Origin: Leucobacter chromiisoli
GTDB lineage: Bacteria > Actinomycetota > Actinomycetes > Actinomycetales > Microbacteriaceae
Length of the DNA stretch: 64,000 bases
NCBI RefSeq assembly: GCF_016522505.1
Contig: NZ_JAEHOH010000010.1
Span: 1-64,000 of the forward strand
Direction of reading: 5' to 3'
Shown here piece by piece: positions 33,931 to 43,858 of the stretch. Position 1 is the stretch's first letter, and the number at the start of each line of letters is the position of its first letter. Made by a program: the position numbers and the translations under genes. The notes under the pieces were generated by a model, which was given only the letters and a program-made list of their open reading frames with translations, was not told the origin of the DNA and made no database searches.

Positions 33931-34309
33931 GGGGACCTTTCGTGTCGGGCAGCGCTGTGCGACGGCGTGCGAGCGCGAGCCCCGGGCTCCGGATCGGAGC
34001 CCGCTGGAGAGCGCGGGGCCGCGGTCGTACCGTGCGTCGCTGCCGGATGTATCGAGTGCGCGGGATCGCGCATCCGTTCGCCGCGGATCGGGCCGAACGG
34101 CGCCCGGGCTCGTGGTTCGAGCGGGCGGTGCGGTGAAAGCGACGCGTGACGCTGGAGGCGTCAACTCCTCCAGCCTAGCCGATGCGGCGGCTGAGCGGGC
34201 TGGGAAATCGCCTCCGAGCCGCTCGGGGACGATGATGTCGGCGGCTGCCTGTAGCGTCGGGAGGGCGATCCGGTCGGAGCCGGATCCTCCGCCACGGAAG
34301 GGAGAGCGC
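33931..34309. other. Divergent intergenic region, 379 bp: long helicase leader
   Basis: No gene is seen. On the minus strand TAGGCT (34172-34177) is the best -10 candidate for the helicase, giving a leader of roughly 235 nt; GCTGGAG and CTCCAGC (34151-34157 and 34168-34174) form a stem near the expected RNA 5' end. On the plus strand TAGCGT (34252-34257) is the candidate -10 for the nuclease-helicase gene. Open frames here in both directions lack start sites and composition typical of neighbours. Confidence 0.5.
34252..34257 (+). promoter_or_regulatory. Candidate -10 box TAGCGT for the nuclease-helicase gene
   Basis: TAGCGT, 52 nt before ATG at 34310. Confidence 0.35.
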
Positions 34310-37300
34310 ATGTTCGTCCAGGGTCTCGGCGACGGTACGCGGCGGCTCGTGACGAGCGCGAGCGACCTCGCCGCCGCGAGCGCCTGCGAGTTCGCCTTCC
34401 TGCGCAGGGTCGACGCGAAGCTCGGGCGCGATGTAGAGGTTCCGCCCGACGACGATGCGATGCTGCGGCGCGCGGCGCGGCTCGGCGACGCCCACGAGGA
34501 GCGGACCCTCGGCGCCTACCGCGAGCGGCTCGGCTCCGGGACGGTCGGCTCGGGAGGCGGCGTCGTCGAGATCCCGCGTCCCGCGTCGATGAGCGCGGAG
34601 GACCTGCGCGCCGTCGCGGATCGGAGCCTGGAGGCGCTGCGGGGCGGCGCCGACGTCGTGTTCCAGGCGACGTTCTTCGAGCCCGCGCAGGCGCCCGCGA
34701 CGGCGACGGGAGCCCCCGAGATCGGCTTCGTCGGCTTCGCCGACTTCCTCGCGCGCCTGCCCGACGGCTCGTACGAGGTGCAGGACGCGAAGCTCGCGCG
34801 GCGGGCGAAGGTGACGGCGCTCATGCAGCTCGCGGCCTACGCCGAGCAGCTCGAGCGCCTCGGCATGCCCGTCGCGCCGGAGGCGACGCTGATCCTCGGC
34901 GACGGAGCGCGCTCGCGTCACCGGATCGCCGACGTCGCCCCCGTCTTCCGTGCTCGTCGCGCCCGCCTGCATCGGATCCTGCTGGAGCGCGCCTGCGCCA
35001 CCGGCTCCGACGGCGGCTTCGCGAGCGCGCCGCCGGTCGCGTGGGGGGTCGGAGGCGTCGTCGCATGCGGGCGGTGCGAGGTGTGCGAGCCCGAGGTCGT
35101 GCGCACGCGGGATCCGCTGCTGATCGCGGGCATCCGAGCGGTGCAGCGGGATCGCCTGGTCGAGGCCGGGCTCGACACGATCGAGCGGGTGGCCGACGCC
35201 CTGCCCGCGGTGGTGAGCGACGAGACCGCCGCCGCTCAGGGGATCGTGCGCTCGGCCGGGGAGGCGGGCCTCGCCGTCGAGGGCATCTCGCAGCCGGTGC
35301 TCGAGCGCCTCGCGATGCAGGCCGACATGCAGGTGCAGTCGGCGGGAGACGCCGTGCCCGCGGTGCGGGTCGTCGACGCCGACGCGCTCGCCGCGATCCC
35401 GCAGCCGAACGCGGGCGACCTGTTCTTCGACTTCGAGGGCGACCCGCTCTACCGCGAGCCGGGCGACGACGAGACCGCGCGCTGGGGGCTCGACTACCTC
35501 TTCGGCATGGTCGACGTGCACGAGCGGTTCACGCCGCTGTGGGCGCACGACCTCGACGCCGAGCGGCGCGCGCTCGAGCAGTTCCTCGCACTCGTGACGA
35601 GGCGACGGGCGCAGTACCCCGGCATGAAGATCTACCACTACGCGGCGTACGAGCGCAGCCACCTGCTCTCCATCGCAGCCAGGCACGGGGCCTGCGAGGC
35701 CGAGGTCGACCAGCTGCTGCGGGATCACGTGCTCGTCGACCTCTATCCGATCGTGCGCCGTGCGCTGCGGGTGGGGTCGCGCTCCTATTCGATCAAGAAG
35801 CTCGAACCGCTCTACATGGGCGACGAACTCCGCGACGAAGACGGGGTGACGAGCGGCGCGCAGTCGGTCAGCGAGTACGCCGAGGCGACGGCCCAGCTCG
35901 CGTCGAGCGACGCGGAGGAGCGCGCCGAGGGCCGGCGGCGCCTCGACGCGATCGCCGACTACAACCGCTACGACTGCGTCTCGACGCTCAGGCTGCGCGA
36001 CTGGCTGCTCGCCCGGGCGGCGGACCACGGCGTGCAGCCGTACCCGTCGCGACCGGCCGACGACGAGGACGGCCCCGAGACCGAGCTCAGCACCGTGGGC
36101 GCCGCCCTCACCATGCACGCGAGCCTCGCGGAGGATCCACGGGATCGCACCGCGGCCGCGCTCGCGGGCAGCGCCATCGACTACTACCAGCGCGAGCAGA
36201 AGTCGTTCTGGTGGGCGCACTTCGCCAGGCTGGTCGACCCGATCGAGGACTGGGCTGACACCCGCGACGTCATGGTCATCGACGAGGTGCTCAGCGGGGT
36301 GCTCGTCGACTGGTTCCTCCCCGCCCGCGCCCGCATCGAGCGGCGGCACGTCAGGCTGCGCGGCGAGATCGCCCCGGGCAGCTCGCTCAAGCCCGGAAGC
36401 CGCGCCTTCCTGCTCTACGAGCACCCCGCGCCGTTCCCGCAGCCGGGTGCCGCGCCCGGCGCGCGCGGCACCCGCGAGGTCACCATCGTGGAGCGGCACG
36501 AGGACGGCGTGACGATCGAGGAGGCGCTCAGCGGCGGTATCGAGCAGTACGAGGCGCTGCCGGTCGCCCTGGCGCCGGGCCCGCCGCCACGGGCGGGCAC
36601 CCAGAAGGGGGCGATCGAGGAGTGGGGTCGCGCGCTCGCCGCGGCGCTCGACCGCGGCGAGTTCCCCGCCGATCCCGTCGTCGACATCATGCGCCGCACC
36701 CCGCCGCGGCTCATCGGAGAGCGCGGGCCGGTCGACTCGGGCGGTTCGGGACCGGGGCGCGGCCTCGTCCATCCGGCCTCCGACGAAGCGCTCGCGGCCG
36801 CCGGCGGCGACGAGGACGCGCGGACGATCGGCGCGGTGACCGAGAGCCTGCGCCTGCTCGACCGCTCCGCACTCGCCGTGCAGGGGCCGCCGGGAACCGG
36901 CAAGACCTACCTCGCGGCCCGGGTGATCCGGCGGCTGGTCGAACGGTACGGCTGGCACGTCGGCGTCGTCGCGCAGTCGCACCGCGTCGTCGAGAACGTG
37001 CTCGAGGGGGTGGTGCGCGCCGGTCTCGACTCCTCACAGGTCGGCAAGGTGCCGCAGGGCGGCGCGCCCGATCCCGACGCGGCGCCCGTGTACACCGTGC
37101 TGAGGAAGAACACGCACGCGCTCTTCGTCGGCGGTCACCGAGCAGCCGGGAGGGGCAGCGTGGTCGGCGGCACCGCGTGGGATTTCAGCAACGAGAACCG
37201 GTTCCCGCGCCGCGGGCTCGACCTGCTCGTCATCGACGAGGCGGGGCAGTTCTCGCTCGCGCCGACGATCGCGGCCTCGGTCGCCGCTGAGCGCCTGCTG

Positions 37301-38032
37301 CTGCTCGGCGACCCCCAGCAGCTGCCGCAGGTCTCCCAGGGCTCGCACCCCGAACCCGTCGACACCTCGGCGCTCGGCTGGCTGCTCGGCGAGCACGAGA
37401 CCATGCCGGACGATCTCGGCTACTTCCTCGCCGAGACCCGGCGCATGCGCCCGGAGCTCGCCGACGTGGTGTCGGAGCTGGCCTACGAGGGGCGTCTGCA
37501 CGCCCATCGGACGGCCGCGCTCCGCAGCGTCGAGGGGGCGGGGCCGCCCGGGGTCGTCTGGCATCCCGTCGCCCACCGGGCGAACTCCACGAGCTCGCCC
37601 GAGGAGGCCGCCGAGGTGGTGCGCCTCGTGCGGCAGGGGCTCGGGGGAGTGCTTCGCGAACCCGGTGAGCCCCCGCGCGCGCTCGGCCGGCGGGATCTCA
37701 TCGTGGTCGCGCCCTACAACGCGCAGGTGGAGTGCGTCTCCGAGGCGCTCGCGGCCGCCGGGCTGGGCGGCGTCCGAGTCGGCACGGTCGACAAGTTCCA
37801 GGGTCAGGAGGCCGTGATCGCGATCGTCACCCTCGCGGCGTCCAGCCCCGAGGACGTACCGCGGGGACTCGAGTTCCTGCTCATGCGCAACCGCCTCAAC
37901 GTCGCGATCAGCCGGGCGCAGTGGGCGGCGCACCTCGTCTCGTCGAGGCACCTCGGCGACGGCCTTCCCACCAGCGCCGAGGGGCTCGCCGCCCTCTCCG
38001 GATACCTCAGGTTGACGGAGCGGGGATCCTGA
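34310..38032 (+). CDS. TM0106-family RecB-like nuclease fused to a superfamily 1 helicase
   Basis: 1240 residues. ATG at 34310 with GGGAG upstream; earlier in-frame starts have none. N-terminal RecB-type nuclease (about 15-250): SACEFAFLRR, YEVQDAKLARRAKV with the D-x-K catalytic pair, then CGRCEVC near residue 252, so Cys25 and these three could hold a Cas4/AddB-like iron-sulfur cluster. A RNase H-like domain follows (GDLFFDFEGDPLYRE near 370, YNRYDCVSTLRLR). The helicase has GPPGTGKTY (near 860), VIDEAGQFSLAP (near 973), GDPQQLPQVSQG, AETRRMRPELADVV and NVAISRAQWAAHLV. Likely DNA or RNA processing or repair. Stop is followed by the aminotransferase. Confidence 0.88.
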   Translation: MFVQGLGDGTRRLVTSASDLAAASACEFAFLRRVDAKLGRDVEVPPDDDAMLRRAARLGDAHEERTLGAYRERLGSGTVGSGGGVVEIPRPASMSAEDLRAVADRSLEALRGGADVVFQATFFEPAQAPATATGAPEIGFVGFADFLARLPDGSYEVQDAKLARRAKVTALMQLAAYAEQLERLGMPVAPEATLILGDGARSRHRIADVAPVFRARRARLHRILLERACATGSDGGFASAPPVAWGVGGVVACGRCEVCEPEVVRTRDPLLIAGIRAVQRDRLVEAGLDTIERVADALPAVVSDETAAAQGIVRSAGEAGLAVEGISQPVLERLAMQADMQVQSAGDAVPAVRVVDADALAAIPQPNAGDLFFDFEGDPLYREPGDDETARWGLDYLFGMVDVHERFTPLWAHDLDAERRALEQFLALVTRRRAQYPGMKIYHYAAYERSHLLSIAARHGACEAEVDQLLRDHVLVDLYPIVRRALRVGSRSYSIKKLEPLYMGDELRDEDGVTSGAQSVSEYAEATAQLASSDAEERAEGRRRLDAIADYNRYDCVSTLRLRDWLLARAADHGVQPYPSRPADDEDGPETELSTVGAALTMHASLAEDPRDRTAAALAGSAIDYYQREQKSFWWAHFARLVDPIEDWADTRDVMVIDEVLSGVLVDWFLPARARIERRHVRLRGEIAPGSSLKPGSRAFLLYEHPAPFPQPGAAPGARGTREVTIVERHEDGVTIEEALSGGIEQYEALPVALAPGPPPRAGTQKGAIEEWGRALAAALDRGEFPADPVVDIMRRTPPRLIGERGPVDSGGSGPGRGLVHPASDEALAAAGGDEDARTIGAVTESLRLLDRSALAVQGPPGTGKTYLAARVIRRLVERYGWHVGVVAQSHRVVENVLEGVVRAGLDSSQVGKVPQGGAPDPDAAPVYTVLRKNTHALFVGGHRAAGRGSVVGGTAWDFSNENRFPRRGLDLLVIDEAGQFSLAPTIAASVAAERLLLLGDPQQLPQVSQGSHPEPVDTSALGWLLGEHETMPDDLGYFLAETRRMRPELADVVSELAYEGRLHAHRTAALRSVEGAGPPGVVWHPVAHRANSTSSPEEAAEVVRLVRQGLGGVLREPGEPPRALGRRDLIVVAPYNAQVECVSEALAAAGLGGVRVGTVDKFQGQEAVIAIVTLAASSPEDVPRGLEFLLMRNRLNVAISRAQWAAHLVSSRHLGDGLPTSAEGLAALSGYLRLTERGS

Positions 38033-38114
38033 CGCAACCCGGTCGCGGTCTTCGCGGCGGCCCCGCCGGTGCGACTGCGCAGATATTCGGCGGTCCCGCT
38101 GGCGGCGGGGACGG

Positions 38115-38120
38115 TAGCGT
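38115..38120 (+). promoter_or_regulatory. -10 box TAGCGT for the aminotransferase gene
   Basis: TAGCGT, 6 nt before ATG at 38127. Confidence 0.5.
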
Positions 38121-38126
38121 GGAGGC

Positions 38127-39413
38127 ATGGTGAGACCAGGAGGCCCGTTCAAGACCCCGCCGTCGAAGCGGGTGCCCGCGTCGGAACCCGGCGCCGACGC
38201 TCCGGAGCTCCGCGGAGGCGCGCGCGAGCCGGGCTCTCCCGAGTCGCGGGGTCTCGAGCCCTCGGCCAGGTCTCGCGTCCCGGCCTTCGAGGTCATGCGG
38301 ATCACCGATGAGATCGCCCGACGTCGCTTCGCCGGGCACGACGTGGTCTCGCTCTGCGCGGGGGAGCCGGGCGCCCGGCCGGCGCCCGGCACGCTGCGGC
38401 CGGCTGGATACACGGGGCCGCTCGGCACCGCGCCGTTGCGCGAGGCGATCGCCGGCCACTACCGGGAATGGTACGGCGTCGAGGTCGATCCCCGGTCGGT
38501 CGCCGTCACCACCGGCTCCTCGGGCGCCTTCCAGCTCGTGTTCCTCGCCGCGTTCGACGCCGGTGACCGGGTGGCGCTCGCGAGCCCCGGCTATCCGGCC
38601 TATCGCAACATCCTGACGGCGCTCGGCGTGCAGGTGATCGAGATCCCGACCGGGATCGAGAGCCGGTACCAGCCGACCCCCGAGCTGCTCGACGCGGCGG
38701 TCGCCGAGCACGGCCCGCTCGCGGGCCTCGTGATCGCCTCGCCCGCCAACCCGACCGGCACCATGCTCGGCCGCGCCGAGCTGACCGCGCTCGTCGACTG
38801 GTGCCGCCGCCACGGCACACGCATCGTGAGCGACGAGATCTACCACGGCATCACGTTCCCCGAAGTCGGCGATCCCGACCCCCGCGGCGCGACCGTGCGC
38901 CGATGGGATCCGCGCGCCGTCGTCATCAACTCGTTCTCGAAGTACTGGGGCATGACGGGATGGCGGCTGGGCTGGGCGCTGCTGCCCGAGGAGCTGATCG
39001 CCCCGTTCGAGGCCCTCGCCTCGAATTTCGCGCTCTCGCCGCCGGCCCCGGCGCAGGAGCTCGCCCTCACCGCATTCACCCCCGACAGCTACGCCGAGCG
39101 GGACGCCGTGGTCGCGGGCTTCGCCCGCGCCCGCGCGCTCATCCTCGAGGCCGAGCCGGAGCTGGACTGGGGCGCGTCCGCGCCCTCCGACGGTGCCTTC
39201 TACTTCTACGCCGAGCTGGGGGCGCAGCTGGAGCGCTACGGCGACTCGAGCGGATACGCCCGCGCGCTGCTCGAGGGGGCGGACGTGGCGGTCGTGCCCG
39301 GCAACGACTTCGATCCCGTGAACGGCGGGCGCGCGGTGCGGCTCTCCTACGCCGCGGGCGAGGCCGCCGTGTCCGAGGCCCTGGACAGGATCCTGCGCTT
39401 CCAGAGGGGCTGA
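38127..39413 (+). CDS. PLP-dependent aminotransferase, class I (AspC-like)
   Basis: 428 residues. Fold-type I: YTGPLGTAPLREAIAGHY, TTGSSGAFQLVF, SPGYPAYRNIL, ASPANPTGTML, SDEIYHGITF and NSFSKYWGMTGWRLGW (PLP lysine and the Arg clamp WRLGW). Aspartate or broad-specificity transaminase; the substrate is not fixed by sequence. The first 45 residues are disordered and Pro/Ser-rich, longer than typical. Followed by an 18-bp perfect hairpin. Confidence 0.87.
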   Translation: MVRPGGPFKTPPSKRVPASEPGADAPELRGGAREPGSPESRGLEPSARSRVPAFEVMRITDEIARRRFAGHDVVSLCAGEPGARPAPGTLRPAGYTGPLGTAPLREAIAGHYREWYGVEVDPRSVAVTTGSSGAFQLVFLAAFDAGDRVALASPGYPAYRNILTALGVQVIEIPTGIESRYQPTPELLDAAVAEHGPLAGLVIASPANPTGTMLGRAELTALVDWCRRHGTRIVSDEIYHGITFPEVGDPDPRGATVRRWDPRAVVINSFSKYWGMTGWRLGWALLPEELIAPFEALASNFALSPPAPAQELALTAFTPDSYAERDAVVAGFARARALILEAEPELDWGASAPSDGAFYFYAELGAQLERYGDSSGYARALLEGADVAVVPGNDFDPVNGGRAVRLSYAAGEAAVSEALDRILRFQRG

Positions 39414-39439
39414 GCGGCGGGCCGAGAGCAGACCGCCTC

Positions 39440-39485
39440 CTCCGGCTCCGCCCGACGACGCGACGAGCGTCGGGCGGAGCCGGAG
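39440..39485 (+). terminator. Strong hairpin after the aminotransferase
   Basis: An 18-bp perfect inverted repeat (39440-39457 with 39468-39485) around a 10-nt loop, followed by a CGGAGC triplet repeat and no T-run. Probable terminator, Rho-independent-like without U-tract. Confidence 0.7.
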
Positions 39486-39626
39486 CCGGAGCCGGAGCCT
39501 TCGCCTGCGTCCCCGCAGTCTTCAGATGCGCCCGCCGAGCGGCGGTAGCGCGCCGAATGCGAGCGCGTCCGCTGTGCGCGTCGCCGCTCGGCCGGCGACG
39601 CGAGATAGGTTCGCCTCCTTGCGGGA

Positions 39627-39643
39627 ATACCGCCAGGGGGTAT
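39627..39643. promoter_or_regulatory. Copper-type operator site 1
   Basis: ATACCGCCAGGGGGTAT, a palindrome ATACC-N7-GGTAT. The G/C-rich core with flanking ATACC/GGTAT resembles CsoR operators. It lies just before the copper cassette. Confidence 0.65.
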
Positions 39644-39662
39644 ACCGTTGGCTCTGAAGATG

Positions 39663-39679
39663 ATACCCCCATGAGGTAT
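39663..39679. promoter_or_regulatory. Copper-type operator site 2
   Basis: ATACCCCCATGAGGTAT, the same ATACC-N7-GGTAT form, centred 36 bp from site 1 and ending 20 nt before the copZ start. No csoR gene is in the window, so the regulator is elsewhere. Confidence 0.65.
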
Positions 39680-39698
39680 GCGGCAGGAAGGAATCATG

Positions 39699-39908
39699 AT
39701 GGCGGAGAACGAGTACCGGGTGACCGGGATGACGTGCGCGCACTGCGAGATGTCGGTGCGCGAGGAGGTCGGCGAGGTCGCGGGCGTCACCGAGGTGCAG
39801 GTCAGCGCGCAGACCGGGAAGCTGCTCGTCACCGCGGACGGCGAGATCGACGACGCGCAGATCCTCGCAGCGGTCGACGAGGCCGGGTACGCGGCCGAAC
39901 GCGTCTGA
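39699..39908 (+). CDS. copZ: Heavy-metal-associated (CopZ-like) copper chaperone
   Basis: 69 residues. HMA fold with the metal site GMTCAHCEMSV (CxxC), ending in EAGYAAERV. Delivers Cu(I) to the CopA ATPase. The ATG at 39699 is preferred for an AGGAAGG upstream with a 7-nt gap; ATG 39696 is also possible. Its stop overlaps the start of the DUF1541 gene by 1 nt (TGATG), so they are coupled. Confidence 0.93.
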   Translation: MAENEYRVTGMTCAHCEMSVREEVGEVAGVTEVQVSAQTGKLLVTADGEIDDAQILAAVDEAGYAAERV

Positions 39909-40579
39909 TGCACGCCGCAGGGCGGCTCGCGCTCTACGGCGCCGGGCTGGTGGTGGCGTTCGGCGCGGCCTACGGGCTGGGCGACGCCGTCGTCCCCGAC
40001 CGCGTCGTGGAGTCGTGGACGCAGCAGAGCCAGATGAACGAGCACGACGAGGACGAGCACGACGAGAACGAGCACAGTGAAGGAGCGGACCACGTGAGCG
40101 AGGACGACGGCAGTGCGCAGCACGATGGCGGCGGCATGGGCGGGCACGACCATCCCGCCGACGGCGGTGCCCCGCCCGCGGGCATCCGGGTAGCGACGGA
40201 TCCGAGCTATCCGATCGGGTCGACCGTGAGGCTGAGCGCGGATCACATGCCGGGCATGGACGGGGCGGAGGCGACGGTCTCCGGCGCGTTCACCACGACG
40301 ACCTACTCGGTCAGCTACACCCCCGCCGACGGCGGGGAGCCGGTGATCGACCACAAGTGGGTCGTGCACGAGGAGCTCGAGCACCCCGGCGCGGCGCCGC
40401 TGGCCGACGGCGCGGAGGCCGTCCTGCTGGCCGAGCACATGGCGGGGATGCGGGGGTCGACGGCGACGATCGCGAGTTCGACGAGTGAGACCGTCTACAT
40501 GGTCGACCTCGAGGTCGACGGCATGACGATGACGAACCACAGGTGGGTCGTCGAAAGCGAGATCCGACCCGCGGGCTGA
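39908..40579 (+). CDS. YdhK/DUF1541-type copper-cassette protein with His-rich linker
   Basis: 223 residues starting at the TGATG overlap with copZ. N-terminal hydrophobic segment ([19 protein letters not shown]), then an acidic His-rich linker ([20 protein letters not shown]) that could bind copper. The C-terminal half holds two DUF1541 repeats ([20 protein letters not shown] and [16 protein letters not shown]), each with a Met/His-rich HMxGM motif. It looks like a fusion of a small copper-operon membrane protein with a YdhK domain. Probable periplasm-side copper sequestration. Confidence 0.8.
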   Translation: MHAAGRLALYGAGLVVAFGAAYGLGDAVVPDRVVESWTQQSQMNEHDEDEHDENEHSEGADHVSEDDGSAQHDGGGMGGHDHPADGGAPPAGIRVATDPSYPIGSTVRLSADHMPGMDGAEATVSGAFTTTTYSVSYTPADGGEPVIDHKWVVHEELEHPGAAPLADGAEAVLLAEHMAGMRGSTATIASSTSETVYMVDLEVDGMTMTNHRWVVESEIRPAG

Positions 40580-40649
40580 TCGGTCGCGACGGGGCGGTCG
40601 GTCGCATGAAGGCCGTCGTGGAGGAAGAGGACAAGGGAAGGGGCGCGCG

Positions 40650-42917
40650 GTGAGCACGCACACATCATCGGAGACTGACGCCGGTATCGAGCTGGAGATC
40701 GGCGGGATGACCTGCGCCTCCTGTGCGAACCGGATCGAGCGGAAGCTGAACAAGCTCGACGGGGTCTCCGCGACGGTCAACTACGCCACCGAGAAGGCGA
40801 AGGTCACGGCGCCCGAGGGGTACGACCCCGCGCTGCTGATCAGCGAGGTCGAGAAGACCGGGTACTCCGCCGCGCTGCCGAAGCCGAAGCGGGCCGAGCC
40901 CGCCTCGACGTCTGAGGCGGATGACGAGGCCGATCCGGAGCTGATCTCGCTGCGGCAGCGGCTCGTCGGTTCGATCGTGCTCACGGTGCCCGTGATCGCG
41001 ATGGCGATGATCCCCGCTCTGCAGTTCACCTACTGGCAGTGGGCCTCCCTGGCATTGGCCGCGCCGGTGATCGTGTGGGCGGCGTGGCCGTTCCACAGGG
41101 CCGCGTGGGCGAACCTCAGGCACGGCACCGCCACGATGGACACGCTCATCTCGATGGGCACCGCCGCGGCGTTCCTGTGGTCGCTGTACGCGCTGTTCCT
41201 CGGCACGGCGGGCACGCCGGGGATGACGCACCCCTTCGAGTTCACGATCGCCCCCTCGGACGGTGCGGCGAACATCTACCTCGAGGTCGGGGCCGGGGTG
41301 ACGATGTTCATCCTCGCCGGCCGCTACTTCGAGAAGCGCTCCAAGCGGCAGGCCGGGGCCGCGCTGCGCGCCCTGCTCGAGCTCGGGGCGAAGGAGGTCG
41401 CCGTGCTCCGCGACGGGGTCGAGGTGAAGATCCCGACGTCGGAACTGGCCGTCGGCGATGAGTTCGTCGTGCGCCCGGGTGAGAAGATCGCCACCGACGG
41501 CACCGTCGTCTCGGGCACCTCCGCCGTGGACGCGTCGATGCTCACCGGCGAGTCGGTGCCCGTCGAGGTCGCCGAGGGGGACACGGTGACCGGGGCGACC
41601 GTGAACGCCGGCGGGCGCCTCGTCGTGCGGGCCACCCGCGTGGGCTCCGACACGCAGCTCGCGCAGATGGCGAAGCTCGTGGAGGACGCGCAGACGGGGA
41701 AGGCCGAGGTGCAGCGCCTGGCGGACCGGATCTCCGGGGTGTTCGTGCCCATCGTGATCGTGATCGCCGTCGCCGCGCTCGGGGCGTGGCTCGGGGCCGG
41801 GTTCCCCGTCGCAGCTGCGTTCACCGCGGCCGTGTCCGTGCTCGTGATCGCCTGCCCCTGCGCGCTCGGGCTCGCCACTCCGACCGCGCTGCTGGTCGGC
41901 ACTGGGCGGGGCGCGCAGATGGGTGTGCTCATCAAGGGCCCCGAGGTGCTGGAATCGACCCGGAAGGTCGACACCGTGGTGCTGGACAAGACCGGCACCG
42001 TCACCAGCGGCAAGATGTCCCTGGTCGACGTGATCATGGAGCCCGGCGTCGACCGTGCCGAGCTGCTGCGCTACGCCGGCGCACTCGAGAACGCCTCCGA
42101 GCATCCCATCGGCCAGGCCATCGCGAGAGGCGCGGCCGACGAGGTCGGTCCGCTGCCCGCCCCCGAGGACTTCGCGAACGTCGAGGGCGCGGGCGTGCTG
42201 GGCTCTGTCGACGGCACCACCGTGGTGGTGGGCCGTGAGACGCTGCTCGCCGACTGGTCGCAGCGGCTCTCCGCTGAGATCGCGGAGGCGAAGGCTCGAG
42301 CCGAGGGCGAGGGGAAGACCGTCGTCGCCGTCGGGTGGGACGGGCGGGCGCGCGGCATCCTCGTCGTCGCCGACACCGTCAGGCCCACCAGCGCCCAGGC
42401 CATCGCCGAGCTTCAGCGGCTCGGCCTGACGCCGGTGCTCCTGACCGGTGACAACGAGGCCGTGGCTCGCCAGATCGCCGCGGAGGTCGGCATCGACCAG
42501 GTGATCGCCGAGGTGCTGCCCCAGGACAAGGTCGACGTCGTCGCCCGTCTCCAGGGCGAGGGCAGGGTCGTCGCGATGGTCGGCGACGGCGTCAATGACG
42601 CCCCCGCGCTCGCGCAGGCCGACCTCGGGCTCGCGATGGGCACCGGCACCGACGTCGCGATCGAGGCGGCCGACATCACCCTCGTCCGCGGCGACCTGAG
42701 ATCGGCGGTCGACGCGATCCGGCTCTCCCGCAAGACCCTGTCGACGATCAAGACGAATCTGTTCTGGGCGTTCGCCTACAACGTGGCCGCGATCCCGATC
42801 GCAGCCCTGGGCATGCTCAACCCCATGCTCGCGGGCGCGGCGATGGCATTCTCATCGGTGTTCGTCGTCGGCAACAGCCTGCGGTTGCGCGGCTTCACGA
42901 GCGTCGCGGAGCAGTAG
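40650..42917 (+). CDS. copA: Copper-translocating P-type ATPase
   Basis: 755 residues, P1B-1 type. One N-terminal HMA domain ([12 protein letters not shown] at about 19-30), eight predicted transmembrane helices, the CPC metal-channel motif ([12 protein letters not shown], near residue 402), phosphorylation site DKTGTVTSG (Asp446), [20 protein letters not shown] and [10 protein letters not shown]. Exports Cu(I) from the cytosol. GTG start with AAGGGG upstream. Third gene of the copper cassette. Confidence 0.96.
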   Translation: MSTHTSSETDAGIELEIGGMTCASCANRIERKLNKLDGVSATVNYATEKAKVTAPEGYDPALLISEVEKTGYSAALPKPKRAEPASTSEADDEADPELISLRQRLVGSIVLTVPVIAMAMIPALQFTYWQWASLALAAPVIVWAAWPFHRAAWANLRHGTATMDTLISMGTAAAFLWSLYALFLGTAGTPGMTHPFEFTIAPSDGAANIYLEVGAGVTMFILAGRYFEKRSKRQAGAALRALLELGAKEVAVLRDGVEVKIPTSELAVGDEFVVRPGEKIATDGTVVSGTSAVDASMLTGESVPVEVAEGDTVTGATVNAGGRLVVRATRVGSDTQLAQMAKLVEDAQTGKAEVQRLADRISGVFVPIVIVIAVAALGAWLGAGFPVAAAFTAAVSVLVIACPCALGLATPTALLVGTGRGAQMGVLIKGPEVLESTRKVDTVVLDKTGTVTSGKMSLVDVIMEPGVDRAELLRYAGALENASEHPIGQAIARGAADEVGPLPAPEDFANVEGAGVLGSVDGTTVVVGRETLLADWSQRLSAEIAEAKARAEGEGKTVVAVGWDGRARGILVVADTVRPTSAQAIAELQRLGLTPVLLTGDNEAVARQIAAEVGIDQVIAEVLPQDKVDVVARLQGEGRVVAMVGDGVNDAPALAQADLGLAMGTGTDVAIEAADITLVRGDLRSAVDAIRLSRKTLSTIKTNLFWAFAYNVAAIPIAALGMLNPMLAGAAMAFSSVFVVGNSLRLRGFTSVAEQ

Positions 42918-42960
42918 CCCGCCCCGCGGATCGTCGCGATCGTCCGCGCCGCCGGGCGGG
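42918..42960 (+). terminator. Terminator-like hairpin after copA
   Basis: CCCGCC (42918-42923) pairs with GGCGGG (42955-42960), and CGCGGA (42925-42930) with TCCGCG (42943-42948). GC-rich, no T-run. Confidence 0.4.
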
Positions 42961-43170
42961 GAAGGCGGCGGTCGCCCGGCTCGTCCGGTCAGGGATCGCT
43001 TCGGGATCCCGCCGTCGCCTCGAACTGCTCGGGTCCAACCGCGTCATATTTCGAGGGATGTCGTATCTCACTCGGGTGGAGACGTTCAGCATGTCGTCTC
43101 CGTCAACCCGTCGCGACCGCGGGTGCTGTCACTCGCGGCCGCACATCCTCGAAAGGACTCTCCGATCTTC

Positions 43171-43788
43171 ATGAACGAAAACGTGCAGACGAGCACCCGC
43201 CTCGAAGCCTCCCGCGGCATCAAGCGCCGTTCGGTGGTGAAGGCGGCCGCCTGGGCGGCTCCGGTGATCGCCACCGCCGTCGCCGTGCCCGCCATGAGCG
43301 CGAGCAGCCAGCCGGTGTGGGAGATCGACGCGAGCGGTGTCTCCGGCAGCCTCAACGCGAGCGCGTCGACGAACACGGTGAGCGGCTCCGCGTCCGCCTA
43401 CTACGGTCTCGACGGTTCCTCCTCGCAGAGCATCATCGTGCCCGCGCTCACCGCGACCTACACCCGATCCGGCGCCTGGGCCTCGTCCCCCGCACCCGTC
43501 TTCTCGCTCCTCGGCGCCTCCGGTTCGGACGGGCTCAACCCCGGCTCCATCATCGTCCTGAACGGTCTGACCTGGACGGTCGTGTCCAACGACGGTATCC
43601 AGGTCGTCATGACCTCGCAGCCGACGACCGTTCCCAACACCTGGGAGCTCAGGAGCCCGAACATCCGCGTCTCCGGCCAGGGCGACGGCAGCGGCGAGCG
43701 GGCCTACTGGGGAGTCGAGCTCACCGGCGCCCCGATCGGAGCCGTGAGCGGCAACTTCGACGCCACCGTCCCCGTGCTGCCGGCCTGA
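43171..43788 (+). CDS. Tat-exported protein of unknown function
   Basis: 205 residues from ATG at 43171. The N-terminus holds a twin-arginine signal (IKRRSVVKAAAWAAPVIATAVAVPAMSAS). The mature part is Ser/Thr/Gly-rich, predicted beta-strand, with no recognised domain. No cell-wall sorting motif or membrane anchor. Upstream ATG at 43123 would place the signal too far in. Such KRRSVVK-type Tat proteins are common in Microbacteriaceae. A strong hairpin follows the stop. Confidence 0.72.
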   Translation: MNENVQTSTRLEASRGIKRRSVVKAAAWAAPVIATAVAVPAMSASSQPVWEIDASGVSGSLNASASTNTVSGSASAYYGLDGSSSQSIIVPALTATYTRSGAWASSPAPVFSLLGASGSDGLNPGSIIVLNGLTWTVVSNDGIQVVMTSQPTTVPNTWELRSPNIRVSGQGDGSGERAYWGVELTGAPIGAVSGNFDATVPVLPA

Positions 43789-43797
43789 TCCACCGCA

Positions 43798-43839
43798 GCA
43801 CCGGAGCCGGCCCCGCGTTCGCACCGGCCGGCTCCGTGC
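43798..43839 (+). terminator. Terminator hairpin after the Tat protein gene
   Basis: Left arm 43798-43812 and right arm 43826-43839 pair over 14 bp with one bulged C. GC-rich, no T-run. Confidence 0.6.
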
Positions 43840-43858
43840 CTGCGGCGCCGATACGGGA

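Noticed and set aside
33923-34309. In-frame extension of the nuclease-helicase upstream of 34310
   Set aside because: No ribosome site; the ATG at 34310 has GGGAG and fits the family N-terminus.
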